From Desulfuromonas thiophila (GTDB taxonomy: Bacteria > Desulfobacterota > Desulfuromonadia > Desulfuromonadales > Desulfuromonadaceae), in the NCBI RefSeq assembly GCF_900101955.1, contig NZ_FNAQ01000010.1, positions 1-64,000 of the forward strand: a DNA stretch of 64,000 nt, in the 5' to 3' direction. A program made the position numbers and the translations under genes. The notes beneath the pieces are model-generated. The model did no database searches and was not told the DNA's origin. It saw nothing but the letters and a program-made list of their open reading frames with translations. Numbering within the stretch: position 1 is the stretch's first letter; every line of letters begins with the position of its first letter. Shown here one piece after another: positions 30,483-39,452 of the stretch.

Positions 30483-31439
30483 CTAGGGCGGGCAGCAGGC
30501 GCAGGTCGAACGGAACAGCGCGGTGCTGAGATAGCGGTCACCGCGATCCGGCAGCAGCGTGACAATGGTGCCGCGCTGCATCCGGGTCGCCAGACGCAGG
30601 GCTCCGGCGACAGCGGCGCCGCTCGACATGCCGACAAACAGCCCTTCCTGCAGGGCCAGTTCGCGGGTACAGGCAAAGGCCTCCTCATCGCCAACGGTCA
30701 GTTTGTCATCAAGCTGATCGGGCTGGTAGATGGCCGGAACAATGGCTTCACTCATGTTTTTGAGCCCCTGCACCCGGTGCCCGAGGGTGGGTTCGACGGC
30801 CACCAGTGCCAGATTCGGGCTGTATTCCTTCAGTGCCCGCCCCGTTCCCATCAGGGTGCCGGAGGTGCCCAGACCGGCAATGAAGGCATCAATGCGGCCA
30901 GCGCATTGATGCCAGATTTCCGGTCCGGTGGTTTCGTAGTGCGCCAGCGGATTGTTGGGATTGCTGTACTGGTTGGGCATGAAATAGCGCTCCGGTTCCT
31001 GGCGTACCATTTCATGGGCCAAGCGGATAGCGCCATCGGTGGCCTGGCCGGGGGCCGACAGCACCACCTTGGCGCCGTAGGCTTCCAGGACGGCGCGCCG
31101 TTCCATGCTGACACAGGGTGGCATGACCAGGGTCACCGGAATGCCTAGAGCCGCGCCCAGCATGGCCAGGGCGATGCCGGTATTGCCGGAGGTCGGCTCC
31201 AGCAGGATTTTACCGGGCGTCAGACAACCCTGGGCCAACGCCTGCTTGACCATGTACCAAGCCGGCCGGTCCTTGACCGAGCCGCCGGGATTGCTGCCTT
31301 CGAGCTTGGCCAGAATCCGTACCGCCGGGTTGGGATTGAGTTTGCGGATTTCCACCAGCGGTGTGTTGCCGATGGCGCTGGTCAGGTGATCTGCGGCGGG
31401 AGTCCGCAGGTTTTTGGCGTGCAATTCAGATGATGCCAT
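30483..31439 (-). CDS. cysM: Cysteine synthase (CysM type)
   Basis: 318 residues from ATG 31439, with GGAGG eight bases upstream. PLP-binding Lys56 is in GGSVKDRPA, the substrate loop is EPTSGNTGIALA, and the phosphate site GLGTSGTLMG. It makes cysteine from O-acetylserine and sulfide or thiosulfate. Features such as KDRPAWYMVKQA favour CysM over CysK, though CysK activity is possible. It overlaps the stop of the upstream ubiD-like gene by 14 bases. Confidence 0.9.
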   Translation of the reverse strand: MASSELHAKNLRTPAADHLTSAIGNTPLVEIRKLNPNPAVRILAKLEGSNPGGSVKDRPAWYMVKQALAQGCLTPGKILLEPTSGNTGIALAMLGAALGIPVTLVMPPCVSMERRAVLEAYGAKVVLSAPGQATDGAIRLAHEMVRQEPERYFMPNQYSNPNNPLAHYETTGPEIWHQCAGRIDAFIAGLGTSGTLMGTGRALKEYSPNLALVAVEPTLGHRVQGLKNMSEAIVPAIYQPDQLDDKLTVGDEEAFACTRELALQEGLFVGMSSGAAVAGALRLATRMQRGTIVTLLPDRGDRYLSTALFRSTCACCPP

Positions 31440-33270
31440 GCAGTGGTCCTCCGTGGACGGCCCAGGATTCGAGGCGGCGAATGACACCGGCATCGTCCTC
31501 CAGTGGCGGCGCATGCTGGGGTTTGCGCCGTGCATCGAGAACCAGTGCGCCGTTGCAGCCCCAGTGTTTGTCCTGCTGGAAAGCGCCGATGCCGTAGAGA
31601 TCACGGGCCGGATCGGAACGGGTAAAGCTGACCCACAGCAGGTTCTCCAGGGTAGTAGCAGCAAAGGCGCTGTCATCACAGAGAATCAACAGGGGAAAGC
31701 TGTTGATTGGATGGTCTGTAGCGTAATGGCTGCAGAAACGTTGCAGGTCGGCGGTCGGCTGGCTGCCGGGGGCGAAACAGGGCGGCCCCTGCAGCACCAG
31801 TACGCCAGGTAGGGCGATCTGTGGCGCGCTGAAGCCGGACGGCAGGTCGAGTCTCTCGGGCAACTGTTCCGGCAACGGGCGCCTGGGTGGTCCGCAGGCG
31901 GCGATGACGACCTTCGATCCCTGATTGAGCCCTGTACCACTGTAATCCAGGGTGTCGATGGTGGCATGGGTGTGGAAATGCAGATCACGGCGCCAGTCAC
32001 AGCGCTGCAGCATGTGCTGTAAAAATGCCGCGCAATTATGAATATCCAGCTGTGCGGCGTCCTGTTCATTGGCGATGAGCAGGTACTTGGCCAGCGATAG
32101 CTGACCCTGGCCGAGAATGGCACAAGCCTGGGTCAGCAGTTCCTGTGGCCGATCGCAGGGGCTGTAGGGGGTATAGCGTTCACTGCCGATGGCCAGCAGC
32201 AGCGGATGGACACCGGCGGCATCGACGGCATGGACAGCGCGCACGCCGGGAAGCACCTGGGGAATCAGCGTGCCGGTCAGTTCGTGGATGAAGGCGCCGA
32301 AGCTGGTGTCCTCCTGTGGGGGACGGCCAACGCTGGTGAAGGGCCAGATGGCGCCGGGGCGGTGGTAGACACGTTCGACCTGCAGCACGGGGAAATCATG
32401 GATCAGGCTGTAATAACCCAGATGATCGCCAAAAGGGCCTTCGGGCTTGGTCTGCCGTGGCGCGACCCGGCCGCACAGAACAAAATCGGCTTCCGCCGGT
32501 ACCGGCAACGGCCAACCGGGGGGCTGGGCCAGCGCCAGGCGCTGGCCGGCCAGGGCGCCGGCAAAAGCCAGTTCCGGCAGACCTTCAGGTAGCGGCATGA
32601 CCGCGGCCACGGCCAGGGCCGGCGGTCCGCCGACGAAGACATTGACCGGCAGATCCTGGCCACGGCTGGCGGCTGCCTGGTGATGGACGCCGATTCCGCG
32701 GTGAATCTGGTAGTGCAGGCCGACTTCCTGATCGGCCGCATAGGCGTTGCCGGCCAGCTGGATACGGTACATGCCCAGATTGCTGTGACGCCAGCCAGGT
32801 TGGGCCGGATGTTCGCTGTAAACCTGGGGCAGGGTGATGAAGGGGCCGCCGTCGGCTGGCCAGCTCACCAGCTGTGGCAGGTCATGCAGCTGGCAGCGGT
32901 GCGTTAGCACGGCTGCGCTGCGCCGCCGACGTGGCAGCAGATGACTGGCGCCGTGCAATGCCGCCAGCAGGCGGGTTGGTGGCCGCAGCAGGCTGGCAGG
33001 GTCGCTTTTGGCACCGATCAGGGCCTGCAGGCGCGGCAGGCTGTCGCGGAAGATATAGCGGGTGCGCTCCAGGCTGCCATAGAGATTCGCCAGCACCGGA
33101 AAACGGCAGCCGCGCACCCGCTCAAACAGCAGCGCCGGAGCCTGACGGGCATAGGCCCGCCGGGCGATGGCGGCCAGCTCCAGATGGGGATCGACCTCGA
33201 TGGTGATGCGGCGCAACTGACCGCTGCGTTCGAGGTCGCAGATACAGCTGTGCAGATTGGCGTAGCCCAC
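31426..33270 (-). CDS. UbiD-family decarboxylase
   Basis: 614 residues. UbiD enzymes use prenylated FMN to decarboxylate aromatic or unsaturated acids. KPEGPFGDHLGYYS contains the catalytic-type Glu, and WPFTSVGRPPQEDTSFG and the metal-binding NVFVGGPPA region are present. GTG start at 33270 has a weak ribosome-binding site. Large UbiD homologs are used in the futalosine pathway (MqnL), and mqnB/mqnD lie in this window, so a menaquinone role is plausible but not shown. Confidence 0.85.
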   Translation of the reverse strand: MGYANLHSCICDLERSGQLRRITIEVDPHLELAAIARRAYARQAPALLFERVRGCRFPVLANLYGSLERTRYIFRDSLPRLQALIGAKSDPASLLRPPTRLLAALHGASHLLPRRRRSAAVLTHRCQLHDLPQLVSWPADGGPFITLPQVYSEHPAQPGWRHSNLGMYRIQLAGNAYAADQEVGLHYQIHRGIGVHHQAAASRGQDLPVNVFVGGPPALAVAAVMPLPEGLPELAFAGALAGQRLALAQPPGWPLPVPAEADFVLCGRVAPRQTKPEGPFGDHLGYYSLIHDFPVLQVERVYHRPGAIWPFTSVGRPPQEDTSFGAFIHELTGTLIPQVLPGVRAVHAVDAAGVHPLLLAIGSERYTPYSPCDRPQELLTQACAILGQGQLSLAKYLLIANEQDAAQLDIHNCAAFLQHMLQRCDWRRDLHFHTHATIDTLDYSGTGLNQGSKVVIAACGPPRRPLPEQLPERLDLPSGFSAPQIALPGVLVLQGPPCFAPGSQPTADLQRFCSHYATDHPINSFPLLILCDDSAFAATTLENLLWVSFTRSDPARDLYGIGAFQQDKHWGCNGALVLDARRKPQHAPPLEDDAGVIRRLESWAVHGGPLHGII

Positions 33271-33282
33271 GCAAGCCCCGTG

Positions 33283-34311
33283 CTAGAAGGAATTGATGCG
33301 ACGGATAAAGGCGATCAGATAGCCGTAGCTGCGGCGGTTGAAATCCACCGCCAGACGGGGCAGCTGCCACAGGTCCGGCTCGTCCTTTTCCTTTTCGAAG
33401 GCGCGGCTGGCCCGTACTCTTCCGCCGTCGCGCAGCAGGTCGGAAAACTCTTGTTCCAGCGTGGCGATCTGGCCGGTAGTCAGTTCCTTGTTCAGGCGGA
33501 TAACCAGCGTCTGGCCGATGTAGCGGCTGGAATGGTAGACCCGGTAGAAGGAGTCGATGACATCAAAGGCTTCCTGCACGTTCTTGGTGATGGTGAACAG
33601 GCCGAAGTCCTCGCCGGAAATCAGATTGCGCGGCAGCAGCACCTTGCGCATGAACTGGAACAGATCCTCCCAGTAATTGCTGTTGTCGTCCTCGATCAGT
33701 ACCAGCGGAATGGGTTGATTCTTGCCGGTCTGTACCAGGGTCAGGGTTTCCATGGCCTCATCAAGAGTGCCGAAACCGCCAGGAAACAATGCCACCGCCT
33801 GGGCTTCCTTGAGAAAGGCGACCTTGCGGTTGAAGAAGTATTTGTAGGTCAGGGTGCGGTCACTGTTCTCCATGACCGGATTGGTGTCCTGTTCGAAGGG
33901 CAACTTGATGTTTACGGCAAAGGAATTCTCGGCGCCGGCACCGGCATTGCCGGCTTCCATGATGCCGCCGCCGCCGCCGGTGATGACCATGTAGTTGTTG
34001 TCGGCCAGCAAGCGGGCGAAGGCCGCGCACTTCTGGTAGATAGGTTCTTCCGGCAGGGTACGGGCCGAGCCGAAGATGGTCACCTTGCGGCGCTCGCGGT
34101 AGGGGCTGAAGATTTTGGTGGTGTAGCGCATCTCCTTGAGGGTGGTGCGCATCAGCTTGAGATCGGCCAGGTAATCACTGTCCTGGCCGGCCTTGAGGGC
34201 GCTGAGAATCATTTCACGGATGATGTAGGGATGGTGCACCTTGCTTTGAGCCATCAGCTCGTCGATGAGGGTATCAATCGGGCCGTTGGTGCGGGAAAAC
34301 TGGATATCCAT
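33283..34311 (-). CDS. LOG-family nucleotide-binding protein
   Basis: 342 residues from ATG 34311 with AAAGGAT upstream. The signature PGGFGTLDEAMETLTLVQTG and the earlier GGGGGIMEAGNAGA mark the Rossmann fold of LOG/lysine-decarboxylase-like proteins. Members include nucleotide 5'-monophosphate nucleosidases (PpnN) and cytokinin-activating phosphoribohydrolases. An extra N-terminal part (1-75) and C-terminal region place it in the longer group. It probably removes the base from purine nucleotides. Confidence 0.82.
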   Translation of the reverse strand: MDIQFSRTNGPIDTLIDELMAQSKVHHPYIIREMILSALKAGQDSDYLADLKLMRTTLKEMRYTTKIFSPYRERRKVTIFGSARTLPEEPIYQKCAAFARLLADNNYMVITGGGGGIMEAGNAGAGAENSFAVNIKLPFEQDTNPVMENSDRTLTYKYFFNRKVAFLKEAQAVALFPGGFGTLDEAMETLTLVQTGKNQPIPLVLIEDDNSNYWEDLFQFMRKVLLPRNLISGEDFGLFTITKNVQEAFDVIDSFYRVYHSSRYIGQTLVIRLNKELTTGQIATLEQEFSDLLRDGGRVRASRAFEKEKDEPDLWQLPRLAVDFNRRSYGYLIAFIRRINSF

Positions 34312-34360
34312 GCAGGATCCTTTCGCCGTAACAAAGAGAAAGACGGCAGGAGTGAGGCTG

Positions 34361-34900
34361 TCAGCGTCGCTGCAGCAGGGCTCTGCCGTGTTGGCCGCCA
34401 CCGATGAGCAGTCCTTGGCGGCTGCCACCCTGGTAGCGTTGTTCAACCTGCAGGTAGAGGTCACGCAACGCGCCTTCGAGCTGGTAGAAATGACGTAGCT
34501 GCCGCGGCGGCAATGCCTGCTCGATGGGTTCGCACAGGAAAATGATGCAGTTGAACGGTCGCCAGTCCACCGCCAGCAGGCAACCTGCCGGACCGATAAA
34601 GGGGCAGGGTCGCTGAAAGTCGGCCTCTGGCAGGGCTGCCGCCTGCAGGGCGGCCACCGCATTGATCAGGGTCAGGTGGTTGTGACCGCTGTCGCAGCAG
34701 CTGCCGGCACAGGCTTGGCAGCGCGCTGGGCCATCCGCCGCCAGGAACAGGGCGTACAGCTGGTGTTGCAGTACGGCGATTGCCTGGCTCTGGCAGCGCA
34801 GCCAGTCGCGTTCCGTCTCCGGCAGGCGCGCCCATTCGCCACGCAGCTGGTCGATCAGTTGTTGCCAGTGTTGTTGGCGCTGCTGCAGGTCGACAGCCAT
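34361..34900 (-). CDS. YkgJ-like Cys-rich protein
   Basis: 179 residues from ATG 34900 (AAGGG close upstream). Two cysteine groups: CQACAGSCCDSG (about 65-76) and CPFIGPAGCLLAVDWRPFNC (about 102-121), close to the CPFL...C...RP..C pattern of YkgJ/UPF0153 proteins, which are thought to bind zinc or iron. The function is unknown. It lies between rnpB and the LOG gene, probably in the same transcription direction. Confidence 0.75.
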   Translation of the reverse strand: MAVDLQQRQQHWQQLIDQLRGEWARLPETERDWLRCQSQAIAVLQHQLYALFLAADGPARCQACAGSCCDSGHNHLTLINAVAALQAAALPEADFQRPCPFIGPAGCLLAVDWRPFNCIIFLCEPIEQALPPRQLRHFYQLEGALRDLYLQVEQRYQGGSRQGLLIGGGQHGRALLQRR

Positions 34901-34920
34901 GTGTCCCTTCACAAAAAAAG

Positions 34921-35297
34921 GTCGAAGAAGCCCATAAGCCGGGTTCTGTCCCCGTCAGCCGTTACCGGCTCGACGATGGGCGATCATTCCTCTAGGACCG
35001 CCGTTGCCGACGGCCTCAAGCAGCCAACCCGGAAGCTTCGGGCGGACCACCCTCAAGCGCTTCCCTATGCGGCCTTGCTCCGGATGGGGTTTACCGAGCC
35101 GGCTCTGTCACCAGAACCGCTGGTGAGCTCTTACCTCACCCTTTCACCCTTACCGTGCCATGCACGGCGGTCTGCTCTCTGTGGCACTGTCCCTGGGGTC
35201 ACCCCCGGTTCCCGTTAGGAACCATCCTGTCCTGCGGAGCCCGGACTTTCCTCCCGTTTCGCAGGCGAAACCGGCGATCGCCTGTGCTTCTTCGACC
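34921..35297 (-). ncRNA. rnpB: RNase P RNA (class A)
   Basis: On the minus strand the 5' part reads GAGGAAAGTCCGGGCTCC (P4 side) and the 3' part ACAGAACCCGGCTTA (P4 partner), the two universal signatures of bacterial RNase P RNA. Termini pair (GTCGAAGAAGC... with ...GCTTCTTCGAC). The internal GGGGGTGACCCC and GGTAAGGGTGAAAGGGTGAG stretches fit class A. Downstream (34911-34920) a T run on this strand ends transcription. Length is about 377 bases. Confidence 0.97.
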
Positions 35298-35310
35298 TTA
35301 GTCCAGTAAT

Positions 35311-36024
35311 CTAGTGGGTCTCAGGGGCAATGTAAAGCAGCCGGTTGCAGTGCGGGCAGCTGGTGATGTCGCGATTTTTCAACATGGCGTTGAAGAATTG
35401 TGGTGGCAGGCGCATATGACAGCCCTGACAGGTGCCTTCGCGCGCTTCGACCAGTGCCTGGCCATTGAGCCGGCTGAGAATCAGCTCGTAACGCTTGCGC
35501 AGGGGTACGGCAATCTTCTCAATGAGTTCGCCACGCTGGCTGTCCTGCTGATGCAGGGCGGCATCCAGCTCTTCCACCAGGGTGGCGATTTCGTTGCAGC
35601 GCTGACTGCTGTCGCTGCCGAGACTATCGTGCTGCTGTCGCTTTTCCTCGGCATCGGCCTGCAGCTCACTGAGCACCTGTTCTTTGGCCAGCAGGGCATC
35701 CTCCAGATCCTTGACCTGTTTTTTGGCCGCGTCGACCTCCTTGAGCACCGCCAGATATTCCTTCTGGGTCTTGATCTCCGGCAGGCGGCCTTCGCACTGT
35801 TCCACCTGGCCCAGTTGCTGCTGCAGGGCTTCCTGACAGCTGTCGCGTTGGGTTTGGGCTTCGGCGATCCGGTCATCCAGCTGGCCCAGCAGTTCCTGCA
35901 GGGCATCGGTCTGCTGCAGCAGCTGATCGCGCTCCTTGAGCAGAGTGGTTTTTTTGTGGCGGGCGGAGAAAATCCGCTGATCGAGTTCCTGTACATCAAT
36001 GAGCAGCTGTACCATGTCCTTCAC
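35311..36024 (-). CDS. Coiled-coil protein with C4 zinc ribbon
   Basis: 237 residues from GTG 36024 (GGGAGG seven bases upstream); an ATG three codons later is also possible. A long coiled coil at about 10-170 is followed by the zinc ribbon CQGCHMRLPPQ...CPHCNRLLY at the C-terminus. This matches the widespread zf-RING_7/C4-type family, found next to nif3-type genes in many bacteria. Its job is unknown; it starts 36 bases after the nif3 stop and is likely co-transcribed with it. Confidence 0.85.
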   Translation of the reverse strand: MKDMVQLLIDVQELDQRIFSARHKKTTLLKERDQLLQQTDALQELLGQLDDRIAEAQTQRDSCQEALQQQLGQVEQCEGRLPEIKTQKEYLAVLKEVDAAKKQVKDLEDALLAKEQVLSELQADAEEKRQQHDSLGSDSSQRCNEIATLVEELDAALHQQDSQRGELIEKIAVPLRKRYELILSRLNGQALVEAREGTCQGCHMRLPPQFFNAMLKNRDITSCPHCNRLLYIAPETH

Positions 36025-36059
36025 CGTCGGGCCTCCCTGGGGGGTTGGGTATCTGTGTG

Positions 36060-37187
36060 TCAAATAAACGTAAAGGGATCCTGCTGTTGTTGCGCGGTTT
36101 CGATGGCGACGGACCAGGGGGAGGCAGTCAGAGCCCGGGTCAGGGCCTGCTGCAGGCCCGCGCAGATGATCTGTTCGGTGGCAAAGTGGCCGGCATCGAG
36201 TAACGCCAGCCCCAGATCGCGCGCCAGACAGGCATCGTGATATTTGATGTCGCCGGTTACCAGCACGTCGGCGCCCTGGCGGCTGGCTTCGCCGATCAGG
36301 CTGGCGCCACTGCCGCCGCAGACGGCAATCTTGCGTACCGGCCGCGTTGCTTCGCCCACCAGCCGCAGCTGGTGGCAGCCCAGCTCAGTCTTACAACGTT
36401 CGGCCAATTCGATCAGCGTGACAGCCTGTGTCAGGCGGCCGATGCGCCCGAGTCCCAGGTGCGGGACCGGGTTGTCCAGCGGCAGCAGATCGTAGGCAAC
36501 CTCTTCGTAAGGATGGGCCTTGAGCAACTGGGCAAGAACGCGCCGCAGCTGGGGGCGTGGCACCAGGGTTTCAAGGCGCACCTCCTCGACCTCGGTCGTG
36601 ACACCAACCTGTCCCACGAACGGGTCACTGCCGGCCAGCGGCCGGAAGCTGCCCTGACCGGTGCTGGCAAAGGCGCAATGGTCATAGCGACCGAGCTGGC
36701 CAGCACCAGCGGCGAACAGCGCCTCGGCAACGGTCTGGTGGTGGTCAGCCGGAACATAAACCACCAGTTTAAGCAGATAGCCGGGGGATAAAGGCTGTAG
36801 CACCTCAACCTGCTCCAGCCGCAGATGGGCGGCCAGCCAGTCATTGAGGCCGTCAGCGGCGCGGTCGAGATTGGTATGGGCGCAAACGATGGCGATCTGG
36901 TCGCGGATGGCGGAGAAAATCAGGGAACCGCTGCTGTCTTGTGACGAGATGCGGCTGAGGGGCTTGAAGATCAGGGGATGATGGGTCAGCAGCAGTTGGC
37001 ACTGCCGCTGGCGGGCTTGGTGCAGACTGTTGACATCGGCATCGAGGGCGATCAGGATTCGGTCGATTTTTTGCATTGGATCGCCGACCTGAAGGCCGAC
37101 ATTGTCCCAGCTTTCAGCCAGGGCGGGGGGGTAGAGGCGATGGAGCAGTCCGCACAGATCCTGCAGCCGTGGCCGGTTGTCCTTCAT
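36060..37187 (-). CDS. Nif3-family dinuclear metal protein
   Basis: 375 residues from ATG 37187; GTG codons just upstream are alternatives. N-terminal ESWDNVGLQVGD and LLTHHPLIFKPL, then C-terminal GDIKYHDACLARDLGLALLD with DAGHFATE supply the metal ligands of the Nif3/DUF34 fold. A middle insert (about 125-235) with GQLGRYDHCAFAS and HPYEEVAYDLLPL is the CutA-like domain of the long form. Proposed as a GTP cyclohydrolase-like or metal-chaperone protein; not settled. Confidence 0.9.
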   Translation of the reverse strand: MKDNRPRLQDLCGLLHRLYPPALAESWDNVGLQVGDPMQKIDRILIALDADVNSLHQARQRQCQLLLTHHPLIFKPLSRISSQDSSGSLIFSAIRDQIAIVCAHTNLDRAADGLNDWLAAHLRLEQVEVLQPLSPGYLLKLVVYVPADHHQTVAEALFAAGAGQLGRYDHCAFASTGQGSFRPLAGSDPFVGQVGVTTEVEEVRLETLVPRPQLRRVLAQLLKAHPYEEVAYDLLPLDNPVPHLGLGRIGRLTQAVTLIELAERCKTELGCHQLRLVGEATRPVRKIAVCGGSGASLIGEASRQGADVLVTGDIKYHDACLARDLGLALLDAGHFATEQIICAGLQQALTRALTASPWSVAIETAQQQQDPFTFI

Positions 37188-37315
37188 CACCACCACCTGT
37201 CAAAAAAAGAGAGTGCAACTGTGGCGCCGTTGCACTCCCGTAAAGCCGGTGGATTGCTGTTGCCTGCAAGGGGTCTGGGCATGGAATTCCTGTTGCTGCA
37301 AACAAGCGGAAAAAA

Positions 37316-37392
37316 TGGTGGGCCCACCAGGACTCGAACCTGGGACAAACCGGTTATGAGCCGGCGGCTCTGACCAACTGAGCTATAGGCCC
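37316..37392 (-). tRNA. tRNA with CAU anticodon (probably tRNA-Ile2)
   Basis: 77 bases including an encoded CCA. Acceptor GGGCCTA pairs with TGGGCCC, the D arm reads TAGCTCAGTTGGTCAGAGC, the anticodon loop is CTCATAA between CCGG stems, and the T arm is GGTTCGAGTCC. CAU fits elongator Met or Ile2 with lysidine. The C4-G69 and C5-G68 pairs match determinants reported for the lysidine synthase substrate, so Ile2 is favoured. Confidence 0.9.
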
Positions 37393-37410
37393 GCGCAAAA
37401 CAGAGGCTAG

Positions 37411-37440
37411 ATTCTAGTGAAAGGGGCAAACCCCTGTCAA
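37411..37440 (-). promoter_or_regulatory. Promoter of the CAU tRNA
   Basis: Minus-strand TTGACA (37435-37440) and TAGAAT (37411-37416), 18 bases apart, about 19 bases before the tRNA. A strong sigma-70 type promoter, as expected for a tRNA gene. Confidence 0.75.
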
Positions 37441-37578
37441 ATAAAAAACCTGTTCCCGTTCGGTTCTGGTCGGCCGTGTCTGTCGGGGCTGTGCTATACT
37501 TCAAGGCCTGTAATCAAAAGCTGGTGCCGGTAGCCGGGTTTGTATGGATTGGGGTGTGATGATTTCAGGGAGGTGGCA

Positions 37579-38412
37579 ATGGCAGTTACGGTAACGATCC
37601 TGTGCGAAAACACGGTGGGGCGGGCGATTCCCGCCATAGGCGAGCATGGTTTTGCCTGTCTGGTGGAAACGCCCCAGGCGCGTATTTTGCTCGATAGCGG
37701 TCAGGGGCTGGGCATTGAGCGCAACGCCCAGGTGCTGGACAAGGATCTCGGGGGGCTGACGGCGGCGGTGCTCAGCCACGGTCATTACGACCATGCCGGC
37801 GGCTTCGACCAGGTTTTGCGACATACGGGTCCGCTGGATCTGTTTGCTCATCCGGCGATTTTTGCCGAGCGCTATTCGCGCACGGCCCATAGCCTGCGCT
37901 TTATCGGTATTCCGCAACGGCGCGAACTGCTGGAAACCCTGGGTGCCCGGTTTCGCTTTACACCGGAGTTTTGTGAGATTGCCCCACAGGTTTTTGTCAC
38001 TGGTCGGGTCGAGCGTACGACCGACTTTGAAAGTGGTGATCCGAATCTGGTGGTGCGGACAGCAACGGGCGATTTTGTGCCGGATCCTTTTGATGACGAC
38101 ATGGCGCTGGTGGTGCGTAGCGAACGTGGCCTGATCGTTGTGCTGGGTTGCGCTCATGCCGGCATGATCAATACCTTGCGGCACATCCGCCGCCAGTTGC
38201 CTGGCGAAACGATTCATGCCGTTCTTGGCGGCACCCACCTGGGACCAGCCGGGCCGGAGCAGTTTCGGCGCACACTGGAGGAATTGGAAGTGTTTGCCAT
38301 CGAAAAAATCGGGGTTTCGCATTGTACCGGCCAGACACGGGCGGCTCAGGTGCGTGAGCGGCTGGGACAGCGTTTTTTCTTCGCCAGCGTCGGCGCGGTC
38401 CTTGAGGTCTGA
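37579..38412 (+). CDS. MBL-fold metallohydrolase
   Basis: 277 residues from ATG 37579 (AGGGAGG upstream). Metal-binding motif SHGHYDHAGG at about 64-73, then LGCAHAGMINTLRHI and GGTHLGPAG. The domain order resembles the MJ0936/COG1237 group, annotated as a dihydropterin-type synthase in methanogens, but bacterial members have no proven reaction. A -10 like TATACT lies at 37495. The next gene starts 25 bases later. Confidence 0.88.
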   Translation: MAVTVTILCENTVGRAIPAIGEHGFACLVETPQARILLDSGQGLGIERNAQVLDKDLGGLTAAVLSHGHYDHAGGFDQVLRHTGPLDLFAHPAIFAERYSRTAHSLRFIGIPQRRELLETLGARFRFTPEFCEIAPQVFVTGRVERTTDFESGDPNLVVRTATGDFVPDPFDDDMALVVRSERGLIVVLGCAHAGMINTLRHIRRQLPGETIHAVLGGTHLGPAGPEQFRRTLEELEVFAIEKIGVSHCTGQTRAAQVRERLGQRFFFASVGAVLEV

Positions 38413-38437
38413 TGGTTTTTTCAACCAGGGAGGTTTG

Positions 38438-38914
38438 ATGATGCACAAGCAGCGCATGAAAGGGATTGGCCGTTTCGGTATTCTGATGGCCCTGGTGGTG
38501 ATGCTGGCGGCCTGTGGGCGTGCTCCCTCGGCCCAGGTTTATTCGCGGCAGCAGGCCCAACGACAGCTGTCGGTTTATTATGGAACCGTGCTGGCCGTGG
38601 CGCCGGCGGTAATCGAAGGCGGGCAGACCGGTCTGGGAGCTGTTACCGGGGGTGTGCTGGGCGGTGTTGCCGGGCACAGTGTCGGTGGTGGTCATGGCCA
38701 GGCTCTGGCCACGGTAGCTGGTGCCGTTGGCGGCTTACTGTTGGGATCGGTGGTGGAGGAAGGTGCAGGCCGGCGCGAGGCACTGGAACTGACCATTGAA
38801 CTCGATAGCGGTGAGCTGATTGCGGTGGTGCAGGTGGCTGACGAGACCTTTGTCGTGGGCGACCGGGTGCGGCTGGTGCGCGGTGCCGATGGCGAGGTGC
38901 GTATCCGGCAATAG
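38438..38914 (+). CDS. Glycine-zipper outer-membrane lipoprotein
   Basis: 158 residues; ATG at 38438 or 38441, both served by AGGGAGG. Signal peptide with lipobox VMLAACGR, acylated Cys at residue 26. A Gly-rich zipper (about 70-110, GGVLGGVAGHSVGGG and AVGGLLLGS) is typical of SlyB/17-kDa antigen lipoproteins. The C-terminal small beta domain ends with VGDRVRLVRG. It probably sits in the outer membrane. Confidence 0.88.
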   Translation: MMHKQRMKGIGRFGILMALVVMLAACGRAPSAQVYSRQQAQRQLSVYYGTVLAVAPAVIEGGQTGLGAVTGGVLGGVAGHSVGGGHGQALATVAGAVGGLLLGSVVEEGAGRREALELTIELDSGELIAVVQVADETFVVGDRVRLVRGADGEVRIRQ

Positions 38915-38963
38915 CCACCGTCGCTGGAAAATTGAAATAAGACAGAGCAGGTTATCTTTGCAG

Positions 38964-38992
38964 TTGACAGTATTATCGGCTTTTTCTAGGGT
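38964..38992 (+). promoter_or_regulatory. Possible promoter of the HesB-like gene
   Basis: TTGACA (38964-38969) and TAGGGT (38987-38992), 17 bases apart. The -35 is exact, the -10 is weak. It is 76 bases before the HesB-like start. Confidence 0.45.
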
Positions 38993-39067
38993 ATGGCGGA
39001 AATATTATTGGCCAAACTGATGATTTTATCGAGCGGCCAGGAGCTGAACCTTCAGAAAGGATCGAAA

Positions 39068-39370
39068 ATGCTGACCATTACTGACGACGCCAAACGGGTT
39101 CTGCAGGAGATTCTGCAGCAAAACCCGGGCAAATCCCTGCGTGTGACCATGGCCGGTTTTGGCTGAGGCGGGCCCTCACTGGGCTTGACTCTGGATGAGT
39201 CAACAGACGGGGATACACAGAAAACCATCAATGAGATCGAGGTGTTGCTTGATCCACAGGTGATCCGTTTTACCGATGATCAGGTGATCCATTATGTGCA
39301 GGATGGCTTCACCATCACCTCCAGCAAGGGCGGCGGTTGCGGTTCGTCGTGCGGTGGTTGCCGCTCCTGA
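39068..39370 (+). CDS. HesB/IscA-like selenoprotein (UGA = selenocysteine)
   Basis: 100 residues read through an in-frame TGA at codon 33 (39164-39166): MAGFG-U-GGPSLGLTLDE. The upstream half (MLTITDDAKRVLQEILQQ) and downstream half (VLLDPQVIRFTDDQVIHYVQ, then YVQDGFTITS and a C-rich GCGSSCGGCRS tail) are one HesB/IscA fold. In ordinary homologs Cys takes the U position. HesB-like proteins with Sec are known from deltaproteobacteria. ATG at 39068 has AAAGGA upstream; TGA is followed by a SECIS-like hairpin. A plain gene caller would report only the second half. Confidence 0.9.
39185..39203 (+). promoter_or_regulatory. Candidate bacterial SECIS hairpin
   Basis: TTGACT (39185-39190) and AGTCAA (39198-39203) pair perfectly around CTGGATG. 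It starts 18 bases after the UGA, in the range used by bacterial SECIS elements, with G residues in the apical loop. It also overlaps the coding sequence, as required in bacteria. Confidence 0.65.
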
Positions 39371-39394
39371 TCTCTTCAGCTTTCTTGCAGCGTA

Positions 39395-39436
39395 ACGACA
39401 AAGGGCGCATCCTTCAAAAGATGCGCCCTTTGTCGT
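39395..39436. terminator. Bidirectional terminator
   Basis: Perfect 16-base inverted repeat: ACGACAAAGGGCGCAT (39395-39410) with ATGCGCCCTTTGTCGT (39421-39436). It lies between the convergent HesB-like and acyltransferase genes and can serve both. Confidence 0.85.
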
Positions 39437-39452
39437 TCGCGGTGATCCAGTC

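Noticed and set aside
32941-34407. Plus-strand frame opposite ubiD-like and LOG genes
   Set aside because: 488 codons opposite two recognisable minus-strand genes, with no domains; a shadow frame.
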